Assembly (NCBI GenBank): GCA_903919455.1
Contig: CAIXIJ010000059.1
Coordinates: 1-53,819, forward strand
From: an uncultured Acidimicrobiaceae bacterium
GTDB lineage: Bacteria; Actinomycetota; Acidimicrobiia; Acidimicrobiales; Ilumatobacteraceae
Length of the DNA: 53,819 nt
Direction: 5' to 3'
Below the pieces are notes generated by a model. It saw only the letters and a list, made by a program, of their open reading frames with translations, did no database searches and was not told where the DNA came from. Both the position numbers and the translations under genes were made by a program. This document shows, in pieces, positions 17,516 through 28,500 of the stretch. The stretch's first letter is position 1. Each line of letters starts with the position of its first letter.

Positions 17516-19150
17516 GTGAGCAGCATCGTCGTCTCCGAACTCGAATACGCACCACCGGGGGCCGACTCCCTGTTCTTCGACGTCAGCTTTGGCGTGTCGC
17601 CGGGCGAACATGCCGCGTTGGTGGGCGCCAACGGCGTGGGTAAGAGCACCATCCTGCGCATCCTGTCGGGCGAGTACCAGGCCGACGAGGGTGAGTTTGC
17701 CCTGGGCGGCACCGTGCTCACCATGACCCAGGACGTGGGTATGTCGCGCCCCACCGACACGCTGCGCGAGATGCTGGTGGAAGTTGCGCCCGTGGAACTG
17801 CGCAACGCGGGTCGGGCCATGATCAGCGCCGAGAAGGCGATGCTCGATGGCAGCGACGACGGCATGCTGTTCGCCGAGGCCATCACCCACTGGGGCGACA
17901 TGGGCGGCTACGAACTCGAGTCGCAGTGGGCCGCGGCCGCTCGACGCAGCGTGAAGACAGAGGTCACCGACTTCTCCACTCGCTTGGTCAGCGAACTCAG
18001 CGGCGGCGAACGCAAGCGACTGGTGCTCGACCTCCTGCTGAACTCCGGCGCCGACGTGCTGCTGCTCGACGAGCCCGACAACTATCTCGACATCCCCACG
18101 CGGGTGTGGTTGGAAGAGCAGATCAAGGCGTGCAAGAGCACGATCCTCATGGTCAGCCACGACCGCACACTGCTGGAGCGTGTGGCCACGAAGATCATCG
18201 TCATCGAGGGTTCGGGCTGCTGGGTGCACGGCGGTTCGTACGCCACGTTCCCCGAGGCTCGTCAGAAGCGGCAAGACCTGCTGGGCGATGCGCTGAAGCG
18301 ATGGAACGACGAAGAGCGCCGCCTGTTCCAGCACATGAAGATCATGAAGCAGCGCGCTGCACAAAACTTCAAGAACGCCACGAAGGCCAACGGTGCCGAG
18401 ACGCGGTGGGAGAAGTTCGTCGCCATCGGCCCGCCGCCCCCGCCGGTGCCCGACCAGCAGATCTATGTGTCGTTGCGCGGCGCCGACTCGGCCCGTCGAG
18501 TTGCCAAGCTCGAACAGGTGGCCATCGGCGATCTGTTCTTCCCGTTCAGCGACGAGGTGCACTTCGGTGAGCGCCTCGGCCTCATCGGCCCCAACGGCAC
18601 CGGCAAGAGCCACCTGCTCGGCGCACTCGCCGGCAAGATCGACCTCGGTGAGGGCGAGATCACGTTCGGGCCGCGCACCTCCATCGGCATGTTCACCCAG
18701 GTGAACGATCGGCCCGACTTCAAGGGCAAGCAGTGCCTCGACATCGTGCGTCAGCGTGTGTTCGACGACGAGAAGAGCATGAAGTCGCTGGCCCGCTACG
18801 GCCTGGTGAACAACGCGCGCCAAGAGTTCCAGACGCTCTCCGGTGGCCAGAAGGCTCGGCTCGAGATCCTGTGCCTCGAAATCGAAGGCCACAACGTGCT
18901 GTTGCTCGACGAGCCCACCGACAACCTCGACATCGAGTCGTCCGAATCACTCGAGCAGGCACTCGACGGCTTTCAGGGCACGGTGGTGGCGGTCAGCCAC
19001 GACCGCACGTTCCTGGCCAAGTTCGACCGGTTCGTGATGATCAACGACGACGGTGAGGTGTGGTCGCTGCCCGACTACGAGACGGCGATGGTGGCGTTGT
19101 CCGACCCGGCGCACATCAAGAACGTGCGCCTGGCCAAGCAACTCACCTGA
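17516..19150 (+). CDS. ABC-F family ATP-binding protein
   Basis: The 544-residue protein has two ABC cassettes and no membrane segments. Cassette 1 has GANGVGKST, LSGGERKR and LLLDEPDNYLD; cassette 2 has GPNGTGKSH, TLSGGQKARLE and LLLDEPTDNLD. A basic, helical linker (RRLFQHMKIMKQRAAQNF) joins them, as in ABC-F proteins that act on the ribosome (translation factor or antibiotic protection). GTG 17516 was preferred over GTG 17480 because the fold begins at SSIVVSELEY. Its 3' end overlaps the convergent phosphatase by 8 bp. Whether it is a housekeeping or resistance type cannot be told. Confidence 0.9.
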   Translation: MSSIVVSELEYAPPGADSLFFDVSFGVSPGEHAALVGANGVGKSTILRILSGEYQADEGEFALGGTVLTMTQDVGMSRPTDTLREMLVEVAPVELRNAGRAMISAEKAMLDGSDDGMLFAEAITHWGDMGGYELESQWAAAARRSVKTEVTDFSTRLVSELSGGERKRLVLDLLLNSGADVLLLDEPDNYLDIPTRVWLEEQIKACKSTILMVSHDRTLLERVATKIIVIEGSGCWVHGGSYATFPEARQKRQDLLGDALKRWNDEERRLFQHMKIMKQRAAQNFKNATKANGAETRWEKFVAIGPPPPPVPDQQIYVSLRGADSARRVAKLEQVAIGDLFFPFSDEVHFGERLGLIGPNGTGKSHLLGALAGKIDLGEGEITFGPRTSIGMFTQVNDRPDFKGKQCLDIVRQRVFDDEKSMKSLARYGLVNNARQEFQTLSGGQKARLEILCLEIEGHNVLLLDEPTDNLDIESSESLEQALDGFQGTVVAVSHDRTFLAKFDRFVMINDDGEVWSLPDYETAMVALSDPAHIKNVRLAKQLT

Positions 19151-19649
19151 CCGAGGCCACCGCGTTCACCAGATCGAGTTGAGGACCCACCTCGGGGCCG
19201 GCCATCGGCCGCGAGGCGCGTACGAGCGCGAGGGCGTCGTCCACCTCCATGCCGAGCCGAACGAGGATGCAGGCCGCCAGCGTGCCGGCGCGGCCGATGC
19301 CGGCAGCGCAGTGCACCAGCAGATGCTCGCCATCGTCGAGTCGCCGCAGCAGTTCGTCCAGGAGGGGTTTCACGCGATCCAGGGGTGGTGCGTTGAGATC
19401 GTGGATGGGGAACCACACCGCAGTCGTGGCGCGATGGGCATGGAGCCATTCCGCGTACTGCGGCCAGTGGCCCGCCACCTCACGTTCCTCCACCAGGCAC
19501 ACCACTGTGGTGGCACCGCACTTGGCCATCGCAGCATGCACATCGGGCGCGATGGCGTGTTTGCCGCATAGCGAGAGGGCGCCCGGGGTGGCGGGCAGCG
19601 GCACGGTGTCGATGCCCCCGTCGCGGCCCCGAGGCCCCAGCCACTCCAT
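19143..19649 (-). CDS. Dual-specificity / tyrosine-type protein phosphatase
   Basis: The 168-residue protein has a P-loop HCAAGIGRAGT with catalytic Cys114 and Arg120, preceded by WFPIHDLNAPP carrying the general-acid Asp in the expected loop. This is the small cysteine-phosphatase fold acting on phosphotyrosine/threonine or on phospho-small molecules. It is a lone gene, divergent from the acyl-CoA synthetase (about 38 bp apart), with its end running 8 bp into the ABC-F gene. Confidence 0.85.
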   Translation of the reverse strand: MEWLGPRGRDGGIDTVPLPATPGALSLCGKHAIAPDVHAAMAKCGATTVVCLVEEREVAGHWPQYAEWLHAHRATTAVWFPIHDLNAPPLDRVKPLLDELLRRLDDGEHLLVHCAAGIGRAGTLAACILVRLGMEVDDALALVRASRPMAGPEVGPQLDLVNAVASVR

Positions 19650-19687
19650 GCCGTCGACGGTATCTGCCCACCAATAGTGTGCGGCGC

Positions 19688-21160
19688 ATGGCCCTTCTTT
19701 CGTTCAGTCGCCGGCTTCGCGACCTCGCCGATGCGGCACCCGACCGCCTTGCTGTCACCTGCGGAGCTGAGGCGCTCACCCGCAGGGAGCTGGTGACGGC
19801 AGGCAACGACCTTGCGGTGCATCTGCAACAGCTTGGCGTGGAGGAGGGCGACATGGTGACCGTCGCCGTACCGAACAGCATCGATTGGTTCATCGCCTAT
19901 CTGGGCATCTGGCGTCTCGGCGCCATCCCACAGCCCATCTCTGCCCGGCTGCCGCAGCGCGAAGTGGATGCGCTGCTGGAGCTGGCAAACCCTGGCGCCG
20001 TGGTGGGTCTGGAACAAGCAGCTGTGGGCGGCCGCCCGCATGTGCCGTTCGGGTTTCGTGCGCCGCATGCCGACGCTTCGCATCTGCCCGAGCTGGTGTC
20101 GCGTGCGTGGAAGGCGCCTACGTCGGGTGGCAGCACCGGCCGGCCGAAGCTCATCGTGTCGGGCGATCCGGCGCTGTTCAACACCGACGACCCCCCGGCC
20201 TTAGCACTGGGAACGGATGGTTGCCTGGTGATGCCCGGGCCGCTCTATCACAACGGGCCTGCCGTGTGGAGTTGCCAGGCGTTGCTGAACGGCAACCACG
20301 TTGCGCTGCTGTCGCGCTTCGATGCCGAGGGCACCCTTGCCGCCATCGAGCAGTACCGCGGCACGGTGCTCTACATGGTGCCCACGATGATGAAGCGTAT
20401 TTGGCGCCTCCACGATGATGTGCGGCACCGCTACGACCTGAGCAGCCTGCGCGTGGTGTGGCACCTCGCCGAGCCGTGCCCCGAATGGCTGAAGCAGTGC
20501 TGGATCGACTGGCTGGGGGCTGAGCGGATCTACGAGCTCTATGCCGGCACCGAGGCGCAGACGGCGACGATCATCACCGGAGCCGAGTGGCTGGCACACC
20601 GCGGTTCGGTGGGTCGGCCGGCCGACGGAACGGTGAAGATCACCGATGAGGACGGCAACGACATGCCGGTGGGCGAGAAGGGCGAGGTGTGGATGCGCAA
20701 CCCGCGCGACACGCCCACGTACCACTACGTGGGTGCGCAGGCTCGCACGTTGGAGGGCGGCTGGGAGTCGCTCGGCGATATGGGCCACCTGGATGCCGAC
20801 GGCTATTTGTATCTCGGCGATCGCGCCGCCGACATGATTCTCAGTGGTGGCGCCAACATCTACCCGGCCGAAGTAGAGGCGGCGTTGCAGGAGCATGAAG
20901 GCATCCACTCCTGCGCCGTCATCGGCCTCCCCGACGAGGACAAGGGCAACACCGTTCACGCGATCATCGAGGCCGACGCAGGCAGCCTGGACCTCGACGA
21001 GTTGCGAACGTTTCTTGCTGACCGACTGGTGGTCTACAAGCAGCCGCGCACGTTCGAGTTCGTGAATGCTGCGGTGCGCGACGACGCCGGCAAGGTGCGG
21101 CGCTCCGCACTTCGCCAAGAACGCATCGATGGCCTTGCTGCAGGGACATGGAGCCCCTAG
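19688..21160 (+). CDS. Acyl-CoA synthetase / AMP-dependent ligase
   Basis: The 490-residue protein belongs to the ANL superfamily: ATP loop TSGGSTGRPKLI, YELYAGTEAQT (A5), LGDMGHLDADGYLYLGDRAADMILSGGANIYPAEVE (A7/A8) and a C-terminal domain. The last catalytic Lys region reads DDAGKVRRSAL. It activates a carboxylic acid as acyl-AMP then acyl-CoA; the substrate is unclear. ATG 19688 (or GTG 19679). It overlaps the following M20 peptidase by 13 bp, so the two are co-translated. Confidence 0.9.
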   Translation: MALLSFSRRLRDLADAAPDRLAVTCGAEALTRRELVTAGNDLAVHLQQLGVEEGDMVTVAVPNSIDWFIAYLGIWRLGAIPQPISARLPQREVDALLELANPGAVVGLEQAAVGGRPHVPFGFRAPHADASHLPELVSRAWKAPTSGGSTGRPKLIVSGDPALFNTDDPPALALGTDGCLVMPGPLYHNGPAVWSCQALLNGNHVALLSRFDAEGTLAAIEQYRGTVLYMVPTMMKRIWRLHDDVRHRYDLSSLRVVWHLAEPCPEWLKQCWIDWLGAERIYELYAGTEAQTATIITGAEWLAHRGSVGRPADGTVKITDEDGNDMPVGEKGEVWMRNPRDTPTYHYVGAQARTLEGGWESLGDMGHLDADGYLYLGDRAADMILSGGANIYPAEVEAALQEHEGIHSCAVIGLPDEDKGNTVHAIIEADAGSLDLDELRTFLADRLVVYKQPRTFEFVNAAVRDDAGKVRRSALRQERIDGLAAGTWSP

Positions 21161-22512
21161 TGGGAACCGAAGCACTCACTGGGCAGACGGTGGAGTTGTT
21201 GCAGACGCTCATCCGCAACCGGTGCGTCAACGACGGCACGGCCGAGAGCGGCCACGAGGTGCGCAACGCCGATGTGTTGCGTCAGTACCTCGGCAACACC
21301 GGCCTCGACGTGCAGCAGTACGAACCCACCCCCGGCCGCGGTTCTCTGGTGGCGCGCATCGAAGGCAGCGATCCGACGGCGCCGAAGCTGTGCTTGATGG
21401 GCCACACCGATGTGGTGCCGGTGAACGAGGCCGGCTGGACACACGACCCCTTCGGTGGCGAGCTGATCGATGGTGAGGTGTGGGGGCGAGGTGCTGTGGA
21501 CATGCTGAACCTCACTGCATCGATGGCGGTGGCGTTCCGGGATCTGGCGCAGACCGGGTTTCGGCCCCGGGGCGATCTCATCTACTTCGCTGTTGCCGAT
21601 GAAGAGAGCGGCAGCGCGCACGGCATGCAGTGGATGGCCGACCACGAACGCGATGCCATCTGGGCCGACTATGTGCTCACCGAGAACGGCGGCCTGCACA
21701 GCGGCCCGAAGGACCAGCCCTACGTCGGTATCAACGTGGGGGAGAAGGGTGTGGCGTGGCGCAAGCTCCGCATCCACGGCATCCCCGGACATGGCAGCCA
21801 ACCGTTCAAGGCCGACAACGCCTTGATGACCGCGGCAGCGGTGATGCAACGCATCGGGGCGTACCGGCCGTCGCCGCGGTTCCATGAACTGTGGCGCACG
21901 CAGGTGGAGACGCTCGGGGTTCCGCCAGAGGTGCAGCGGGAGTTGCTGGATGCGGAACGCATCGACGCGTTTCTGGATGCCATGCCGGCTGGTGGTGCCG
22001 CAGCCCATCTGCACGCGTGCACCCACACGACCTTCTCGTGCAACACCGTCGCCAGCGGCAGTGCAGGCCCGATGAAGACCAACGTGATTCCCGATTGCGT
22101 CGACATCGGGGTGGACGTTCGGACCCTTCCCGGCGAGACGGCCGACGATGTGGATGCTCACCTGAGGTCGGCGCTCGGTGACCTCTACGATCGTGTGGAC
22201 ATCGAGATCGTGATGAACGACCCGGCCTCCATCAGTCGCATCGACACGCCGCTCTGGGATTCGTTGGCGCGCAGCATCGCGAAGCCGTTTCCGGCAGCGC
22301 GCCCCACGCCCCAACTGATCGTGGGGTTCACCGACAGCCGCGTCTACCGCAACATGGGGGCGGTCTCCTATGGCGCTGGGCTGTTCAGTCCCGACCTGGA
22401 TCCATCGGACTTCGGCCGTCGCTTCCATGGGCATGACGAACGCATCGATGTCGAGAGCTTGCGCCTCACCACCGGCCTGTGGCTCGACGTGGCGCGCGAT
22501 CTGCTCGCCTGA
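21148..22512 (+). CDS. M20 family metallopeptidase
   Basis: In this 454-residue protein the two-zinc site is present: MGHTDVVPV (His86, Asp88), GRGAVDM (bridging Asp118), DEESGS (Glu152/153), and a late HGHDERID His. A dimerisation 'lid' domain interrupts the catalytic domain, as is usual. Likely a dipeptidase, deacylase or deacetylase on an amide substrate. It overlaps the acyl-CoA synthetase gene, and both may serve degradation of an N-acyl compound, which is inference. Confidence 0.88.
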   Translation: MEPLVGTEALTGQTVELLQTLIRNRCVNDGTAESGHEVRNADVLRQYLGNTGLDVQQYEPTPGRGSLVARIEGSDPTAPKLCLMGHTDVVPVNEAGWTHDPFGGELIDGEVWGRGAVDMLNLTASMAVAFRDLAQTGFRPRGDLIYFAVADEESGSAHGMQWMADHERDAIWADYVLTENGGLHSGPKDQPYVGINVGEKGVAWRKLRIHGIPGHGSQPFKADNALMTAAAVMQRIGAYRPSPRFHELWRTQVETLGVPPEVQRELLDAERIDAFLDAMPAGGAAAHLHACTHTTFSCNTVASGSAGPMKTNVIPDCVDIGVDVRTLPGETADDVDAHLRSALGDLYDRVDIEIVMNDPASISRIDTPLWDSLARSIAKPFPAARPTPQLIVGFTDSRVYRNMGAVSYGAGLFSPDLDPSDFGRRFHGHDERIDVESLRLTTGLWLDVARDLLA

Positions 22513-22560
22513 CCCGTCGGGCGGATTTTGCTGTTCTGAGGTCGCGTTAGGGTGGCCTCT

Positions 22561-22866
22561 GTGGCTACGCGCCGTCGATTCGGGGGAATCGGTTGGTCGA
22601 GGTGGCCGCGCGCCCGTTCGGCCGAATGGATGTGCACCTCCGGCACCGTGCTGAGCGCCACGGTGCAGGTCGGGGGCACCTCGAGCGACCGGGTGGCGCA
22701 ACCGTTGGTCTTCTACTCGTATCAGGTGAACGGCGAGGTGTACCAAGGGAATCGCGTGCGCTGTTCGACCGAGGCTGCTGCTGTCATGGAACGCTGCCAA
22801 GCCGGAGCTGCGGTGCGCGTGTTCTACGACCCGGCCAACCCTGCGGACTCCACGTTGCGGTTCTGA
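22561..22866 (+). CDS. DUF3592-like small protein
   Basis: This ~101-residue protein starts at GTG 22561 (GTG 22552 also possible). The pattern TVLSATVQV...PLVFYSYQVNGEVYQGNRV followed by AVRVFYDPANPADSTLRF is the DUF3592 theme of a small beta domain. The basic N-terminus has no clear membrane segment. The function is unknown. Downstream, 22867-22959 carries no gene. Confidence 0.65.
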   Translation: MATRRRFGGIGWSRWPRARSAEWMCTSGTVLSATVQVGGTSSDRVAQPLVFYSYQVNGEVYQGNRVRCSTEAAAVMERCQAGAAVRVFYDPANPADSTLRF

Positions 22867-22959
22867 CCGGCGCGTGCTCGACCCCACTAGGGGCCATGGT
22901 CCCCGGATGTCCCTGCGTGTAGAGACCGTTGCGGCGGGTCGGGATCGTACGGTGTGGGA

Positions 22960-23502
22960 ATGGAACTTGAGAAGCTGTTCGGCCTCCCAGCTCACCCGCT
23001 GCTGGTGCATCTCCCCGTGGTGTTGATTCCACTGTCGGGCATCATCGCCATCGTCTTCGCCTTCAAGTCGGCCTGGCTCGACCGCTATGGCTGGCACCTC
23101 GTGGCGCTCACGTTCGTGGGCGCCGTCGGTGGAGTGCTCGCCGCCGGTAGCGGCGAGGGCCTGGCAGCGCTGCAGCGCCGCGCTGGTGTGCCGTTGCAAG
23201 CCGGGGCAGACGATCACTTCGAGCTCGGTGAGACCGCACGCAACATGGGCCTGCTGTTCTTCCTGGTGGTGTTCGCCGTAGTTGCGGTTCGTTGGTACGC
23301 CCGCAAGCAGGCAGCCGACGTCGGCGATGGTGCCGACAGCCTGTGGTCCAAGCTGAACACCAAGGGTGTCGCTGTCGCGATGGCCGTGGTGCTCGTGTTG
23401 TCGGCGGGCGCCGCCACGTACTCCATCAGCGCTGCAGGTCACCAGGGTGCGAAGTTGGTCTGGGACAAGGGCAGCGGCACACAGGGTGGTGCCGGGGGCT
23501 GA
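22960..23502 (+). CDS. DUF2231 membrane protein
   Basis: The 180-residue protein opens with GLPAHPLLVHLPVVLIPLSG, the DUF2231 signature with conserved His residues at the start of the first membrane helix. Four membrane helices follow. Some family members are predicted heme- or metal-binding, unproven here. The tail is Gly-rich. ATG 22960 is preferred to GTG 22954. Confidence 0.82.
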   Translation: MELEKLFGLPAHPLLVHLPVVLIPLSGIIAIVFAFKSAWLDRYGWHLVALTFVGAVGGVLAAGSGEGLAALQRRAGVPLQAGADDHFELGETARNMGLLFFLVVFAVVAVRWYARKQAADVGDGADSLWSKLNTKGVAVAMAVVLVLSAGAATYSISAAGHQGAKLVWDKGSGTQGGAGG

Positions 23503-23547
23503 CCCTCCGAGCACGACGCCCAAGCCACCGTTTCATAGGCTGCGGCG

Positions 23548-24873
23548 ATGAGTACTCACCCGTTCGAAGGTCGACCGCTTCCTCAGTGGTACGAGGATGC
23601 GAAGTTCGGCATCTTCATCCACTGGGGTCCGTACGCAGTGCCCTGCTTCGCTCCGGTCGATCACGACATGGGCGAACTGATGCATGCCGGCGACTGGGAA
23701 GCCGTGTTTCGCAACAGCCCGTACACCGAGTGGTACCTCAACTCGTGGGCCATCGAGGGCAGCGACACCGAAGCGCATCATGCGTCGATGTACGGCGACC
23801 GAACGTACGAGAGCTTCGTGGAGGAGTTCCGCGAGCGGTCGAGGGGCGTCGACGTGTCGCACTGGGTGGAGTTGTTCCAACGTGCCGGCGCTCGTTATGT
23901 GGTGCCGGTCACCAAGCACCACGATGGCTTTCTGATGTGGCGCAGCGATGTGCCGAACCCGTTCAAGCAACACTGGATGGCGGAACGCGACCACATGGCC
24001 GAACTGGCCGCGGCCACGCGTGAGGCTGGCATGCGCTTCGGGCTGTACTACTCCGGGGGTATCGACTGGACCTTTCAGCCGCCGCCCATTCGCGACCTTG
24101 CAGGGCTGTTCGCCTGCACGCCGTCGTCGCCCGAGTATGCCGAGTATGCAGTGGCGCACGTGCACGAGCTGATCGAGCGCTTCCAGCCGAGCGCGCTGTG
24201 GAACGACATCGGCTGGCCATCCAGCCTCGACCCCAACGACATCATCGGCCACTACTACGCGGCCGTGCCTGACGGTGTGGTGAACGATCGTTTCAACCCC
24301 ATCGCCGCCGCCGTCGGTCAACTTCACTGCGACTTTCGTACCCCGGAGTACAGCACCACCGCAGCGGTGGGGAAGTGGGAAGTGTGCCGCGGCATCGGTC
24401 GCAGCTTCGGCTACAACCGGATGGAGAACGAGAGCACCTTCCCGACGGTGGACGACAACATCTGGATGATGTGCGACATCGTTGCCCGCGCCGGCAACCT
24501 GCTGTTGAACGTCGGGCCCAGTGCAGATGGCCAGATCCCGATGGCGCAGGTGCTGCGCCTCACGGCGCAGGGCTGGTGGTTGCGGATCAATGGTGATGCC
24601 ATCTACGGCACCACCGGCATGGGCACGGCCACCACCGGCGACGGACGCGACGTGGGCTACACCCGCCGCGGTGATGCGTCGTACGCCATCGTTCGCGGGG
24701 CCCCTGCCGGTGAAGTGAGCTTCCCCTTCGTCGATCCGGGTGCGGGTGCGCAGGTGCGAATGCTGGGCAACTCGCGTGTGCTTCCCCACTCGTGGCACGA
24801 CGGCACGCTGCGTATCACGGTTCCGGATCACCTGCCGGCTGCACCGGCAACGGTGTTCGCTATCAACGGTTAG
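23548..24873 (+). CDS. Alpha-L-fucosidase (GH29)
   Basis: This 441-residue protein has the GH29 hallmarks: DAKFGIFIHWGPYAVPCF, GARYVVPVTKHHDGFLMW, GLYYSGGIDW, nucleophile Asp220 in SALWNDIGWP, and LLLNVGPSADGQI. It removes terminal fucose from glycans. There is no signal peptide, so it acts in the cytoplasm on imported fucosides unless exported another way. Stand-alone gene; other sugar genes (galT, GH36) are 11 kb away. Confidence 0.92.
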   Translation: MSTHPFEGRPLPQWYEDAKFGIFIHWGPYAVPCFAPVDHDMGELMHAGDWEAVFRNSPYTEWYLNSWAIEGSDTEAHHASMYGDRTYESFVEEFRERSRGVDVSHWVELFQRAGARYVVPVTKHHDGFLMWRSDVPNPFKQHWMAERDHMAELAAATREAGMRFGLYYSGGIDWTFQPPPIRDLAGLFACTPSSPEYAEYAVAHVHELIERFQPSALWNDIGWPSSLDPNDIIGHYYAAVPDGVVNDRFNPIAAAVGQLHCDFRTPEYSTTAAVGKWEVCRGIGRSFGYNRMENESTFPTVDDNIWMMCDIVARAGNLLLNVGPSADGQIPMAQVLRLTAQGWWLRINGDAIYGTTGMGTATTGDGRDVGYTRRGDASYAIVRGAPAGEVSFPFVDPGAGAQVRMLGNSRVLPHSWHDGTLRITVPDHLPAAPATVFAING

Positions 24874-24908
24874 GGCGCTGGGAAACGGAGTGCGGGTAGG
24901 GTTCGCTG

Positions 24909-25538
24909 GTGACCGCATCGCTGCCTATCCGAGCAGCGGTCTACCTAGCCGCCATCTGCAGCGTGGGGCTTGGAGTGGGTCTCATGGTGGAGGCCCGCCT
25001 GGGTGCTGCCCCGAACGATGTGTTGAACACAGGCTTAGGGCACACGCTCGGCATCGGCGTGGGGACGGCCGCATGGCTCACCGGCGTGGTGGCCATGGCC
25101 CTTGGCTGGATGCTCGGACGTCGGCCTCGAATCGCCACCGTGGTGGGCAGTGTGATCGTTGGTCTGGCGATCAACACCACCTTGGCGGTGCTGCCCACAC
25201 CCCATGCGCTCGGGGCGCGCGTCGGCTTTCTGGCGTTGGGCCTCGTCGTGGTGTGGTGCGCCATCACGGGCGTGGTGTCGGCAGATGTGGGTGCCGGACC
25301 GCTGGAACTGGTGATGCTCGGCGTGATGGACCGCGGCATCAGCATTCGGGTGGCGCGCTGGGCTGAGGAACTCGTGCTGTTGGGGCTGGGGCTCCTGCTC
25401 GGCGGCGCGGCAGGTGTGGGCACTGCGCTGTTCGCGTTCGGTACCGGTCCGGTGCTGGCGGTCACGCTGCCCTGGGCCACCGCCCGCCTGGGCACACAAC
25501 TCAGTGAGCCCGCCGACGTGGCGTCGGTGGCTTCCTGA
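24909..25538 (+). CDS. YczE/YyaS-family membrane protein
   Basis: The 209-residue protein has about five membrane segments. LGVGLMVEARLGAAPNDVLNTGLG near the start and VSADVGAGPLELVMLGVMDR later are the repeated motif of the YczE-type integral membrane family. GTG start. The function is unknown; some relatives are linked to secondary-metabolite or transport genes. It converges with the ior gene 6 bp away. Confidence 0.8.
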   Translation: MTASLPIRAAVYLAAICSVGLGVGLMVEARLGAAPNDVLNTGLGHTLGIGVGTAAWLTGVVAMALGWMLGRRPRIATVVGSVIVGLAINTTLAVLPTPHALGARVGFLALGLVVVWCAITGVVSADVGAGPLELVMLGVMDRGISIRVARWAEELVLLGLGLLLGGAAGVGTALFAFGTGPVLAVTLPWATARLGTQLSEPADVASVAS

Positions 25539-25544
25539 ATCGGT

Positions 25545-28500
25545 TCAGGCAGCGATGAAGTCGGCCAGACGCGCTGCCAGCTCGACACGGTAGGCCTCTG
25601 CTCGCTCGAGCTTGAGGTGCTCGTAGCCCCGCACCTTGTCGGGCAGCGATGCAATGGCCACAGCTTCGGCGGTGTTGGCGGATGTGAGCGCTGCCAGCAG
25701 CGCATCGATTGCGTCGATGTACTCGGGCACCATCGCTCGTTCCAGCTTGCGGACCGCTGCGTACCCGAACGGATCGAGCGCCGTGCCGCGCAGCCGCTTC
25801 ATGGATCGCAGCAGGCGAAATGTGGGTGCCGCGGTGGTGCGTAACCCGATCTTGTTCTTCATGCCCAGGGACCGAAGTGCGGGCGGGTGCAACAGGAACG
25901 TGGCCTTCTTGGGTGCGCCATCCAGCAAGAGTCGGGCCACCTCGTACTCGTCTTTGTAGGCCATCAGCTTGTGGAGGTTCCGAGCGACTGCCTCGGTGAA
26001 CTCGGGCACGCCTGCAGCGTCGACTCGCTCGATGACCGCAGAGAATCGGGCGGCGTACGCAGCCGACTGATACCCGGTGAGGTCGGCGACGAGGCGTTCG
26101 ATCAGCGGCATGTCGGGGGAGGGGTCGCGAAGGCCGGCTGCCGCCTCCACGGTGGTGGAGTCGACCTGCCATGCGCGGCCCCAGCGGAAGGCCGTGATGT
26201 TCTTTTCCACCGACACGCCGTTCAGTTCGATGGCCCGTTCCATCAGTTCGGCGTGCACGGGTAGGTGCCCGGCCTGGAGCGCCACGCCCAGCATGAAGAC
26301 GTTCACGGTGCCCTCATCGCCGAGCAGCGCCTGCACGATCTGTTGAGCGTTCACCCGGAGCTGCTCGTGCGTGTGTGAGGCCAGTCGCTCGTTCACCTCG
26401 TCGAGCGGATAGGCGCGGTCGGGGTGAATCACCATGGCGCCGGTCGGTACAGCGGCGCTGTTCACCACCATCTTCGTTCGGTCGGCGCTGGTGGTGTGCA
26501 TGGTGGCGTCGTTGCCCGCTACGAGTTGATCAAACGCGATCAGCAGGTCGACGGAACCCGCGGTGGCCTTGTTCGACGGGTGTGGCGCAGCGAGCGAAAG
26601 GCGAAGGTCGCTGACCACGGGGCCGGCCTTCTGCGAGAGGCCTGTCTGGTCGAGGCCGCGCACGTGGTAGCCCTGCAGCATCGCCGCCGTGCCGATGATC
26701 TGCGCCGATGTGACGACGCCGGTGCCGCCGATACCGGAGAGCCTGATGGTGCATTCCTCCACCGGCAGCAAGCTCGGCGAGGGGGACACGGGCGGGATGA
26801 CCGTGGGTCGACTCGCGGTGGATGCGCCGCTTCGGTCGACCGGTACCTTCATGAAACTCGGGCAGTCGCCTTCCATGCACGACAGATCGAAGTTGCACGA
26901 TGCCTGATCGATGCGCGTCTTGCGGCCGAACGCCGTGTCGACGGGTTGCACCGAGAGGCAGTTGCTCTTGTCGCCGCAGTCGCCACAGCCTTCGCACACG
27001 CGCTCGTTGATGACCACCCGAAACTTCGGCGTGTCGATCTTGTTGCGTTTGCGGTCGCGTCGCTTCTCGGCTGCGCAGCGCTGATCGTGGATGAGGATGG
27101 TGCAGCCGGGAACCATCGAGAGCACCTGCTGGGCCTCGACGACGCGGCTGCGACCCCACACGCGGACACCGGAGGGCACGTCGTTCATCCGGTATCGGGT
27201 GATGTCGTCGGTGGTGATGATCACCTCACGGGCGCCTTCTGCCAACAGCACCTTCACCAGCGTGAGCACATCGAGTTGACCGAACGGATCTTGGCCGCCG
27301 GTCATGGCCACAGCGCCGTTGTAGAGGATCTTGTAGGTGATGTTCGACCCGTTGGCGATGGCGGCGCGTACCGCCGTCATGCCCGAGTGGAAGAGCGTGC
27401 CGTCGCCGATGTTCTGGATGATGTGCTCGTCGTCGACGAACGGTGCCATGCCGAACCATTGGGCGCCTTCGTTGCCCATTGCGGTGAGCCCCACGATGTT
27501 GCCGACGCGCTCGGGTTCCATCATCAGCACCATGCTGTGGCATCCGATGCCGCCTCCGATGAGCGCGCCGTCGGGCACCTGGGTGGAGGTGTTGTGCGGG
27601 CAACCGCTGCAGAAGTACGGCGTGCGGGCCACCGACAGCGGGATGAGTTGGCGCTGGGCGGGCGGGGGTGGGGTCATGCGCTCGCCGAGGCGTGACGCCA
27701 GCCGGGAGCGCAGTCGTGGCGCGATGGCGTCGGCTTCCAGCGTGCCGGTGGACGGAAAGAGGGGCGACTCGTCGGGGTTGCGACGGCCCACCACCATCGG
27801 GTGATTGGCCCGGCCGAACAGCGCGTCCTTCACCAACCATTCGAGGTTCTGCGACTTCTCCTCCACCACGATCACCTCGGACAGGCCATCGGCGAACTCG
27901 CGCACTTGGGCGATGTCGAGCGGTACGGGCACGCCGAGCTTGAACAGTCGGATACCGGCGTCGCGCAGATCGTCGGCGGTGCGGAAGCCGAGCAGTCGCA
28001 GTGCCTCCAGCACCTGGTGGTACGTCTGTCCGGTGGCGACGATTCCCACCCAGTCGTTCCCGCCGCGTACGGCGACGGTGTTGAGGTGATTGGCGACGGC
28101 GTACTCGCCGGCGAGACGGAGTCGGATCTCGTGGAACTCTCGTTCCATGTCGAGGGAGTACGGCGTGAGAATCTTTCCGGACGGGTGCGGTACCCACACC
28201 TTTCCGTCCACCTCCATAGTGGGCACGACCGGGGTGATGCGCTCATGGTGCACCTCCACCGAACCGGTGCCGTCGGCCACGGCCTCCACCACCTTGATGC
28301 TCACCCACAGCCCACTGGCGCGCGACATGGCCACGGCGTGGCGACCGAGGTCGATGGCCTCCTGCACGTCACCCGGGTAGACGATGGGCATGTTGAGGTC
28401 GACCAACGTGGCACCGCTCGACGATGGCAACGTGCTGCTCTTCGCGCTGGGGTCGTCGCCCACGAGGGCCACTGCGCCGCCCATCGCCGAAGTGCCGGCG

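Noticed and set aside
21157-23523. 788-codon minus-strand open frame
   Set aside because: Antisense to the M20 peptidase, DUF3592 and DUF2231 genes, each of which has clear family motifs on the plus strand.
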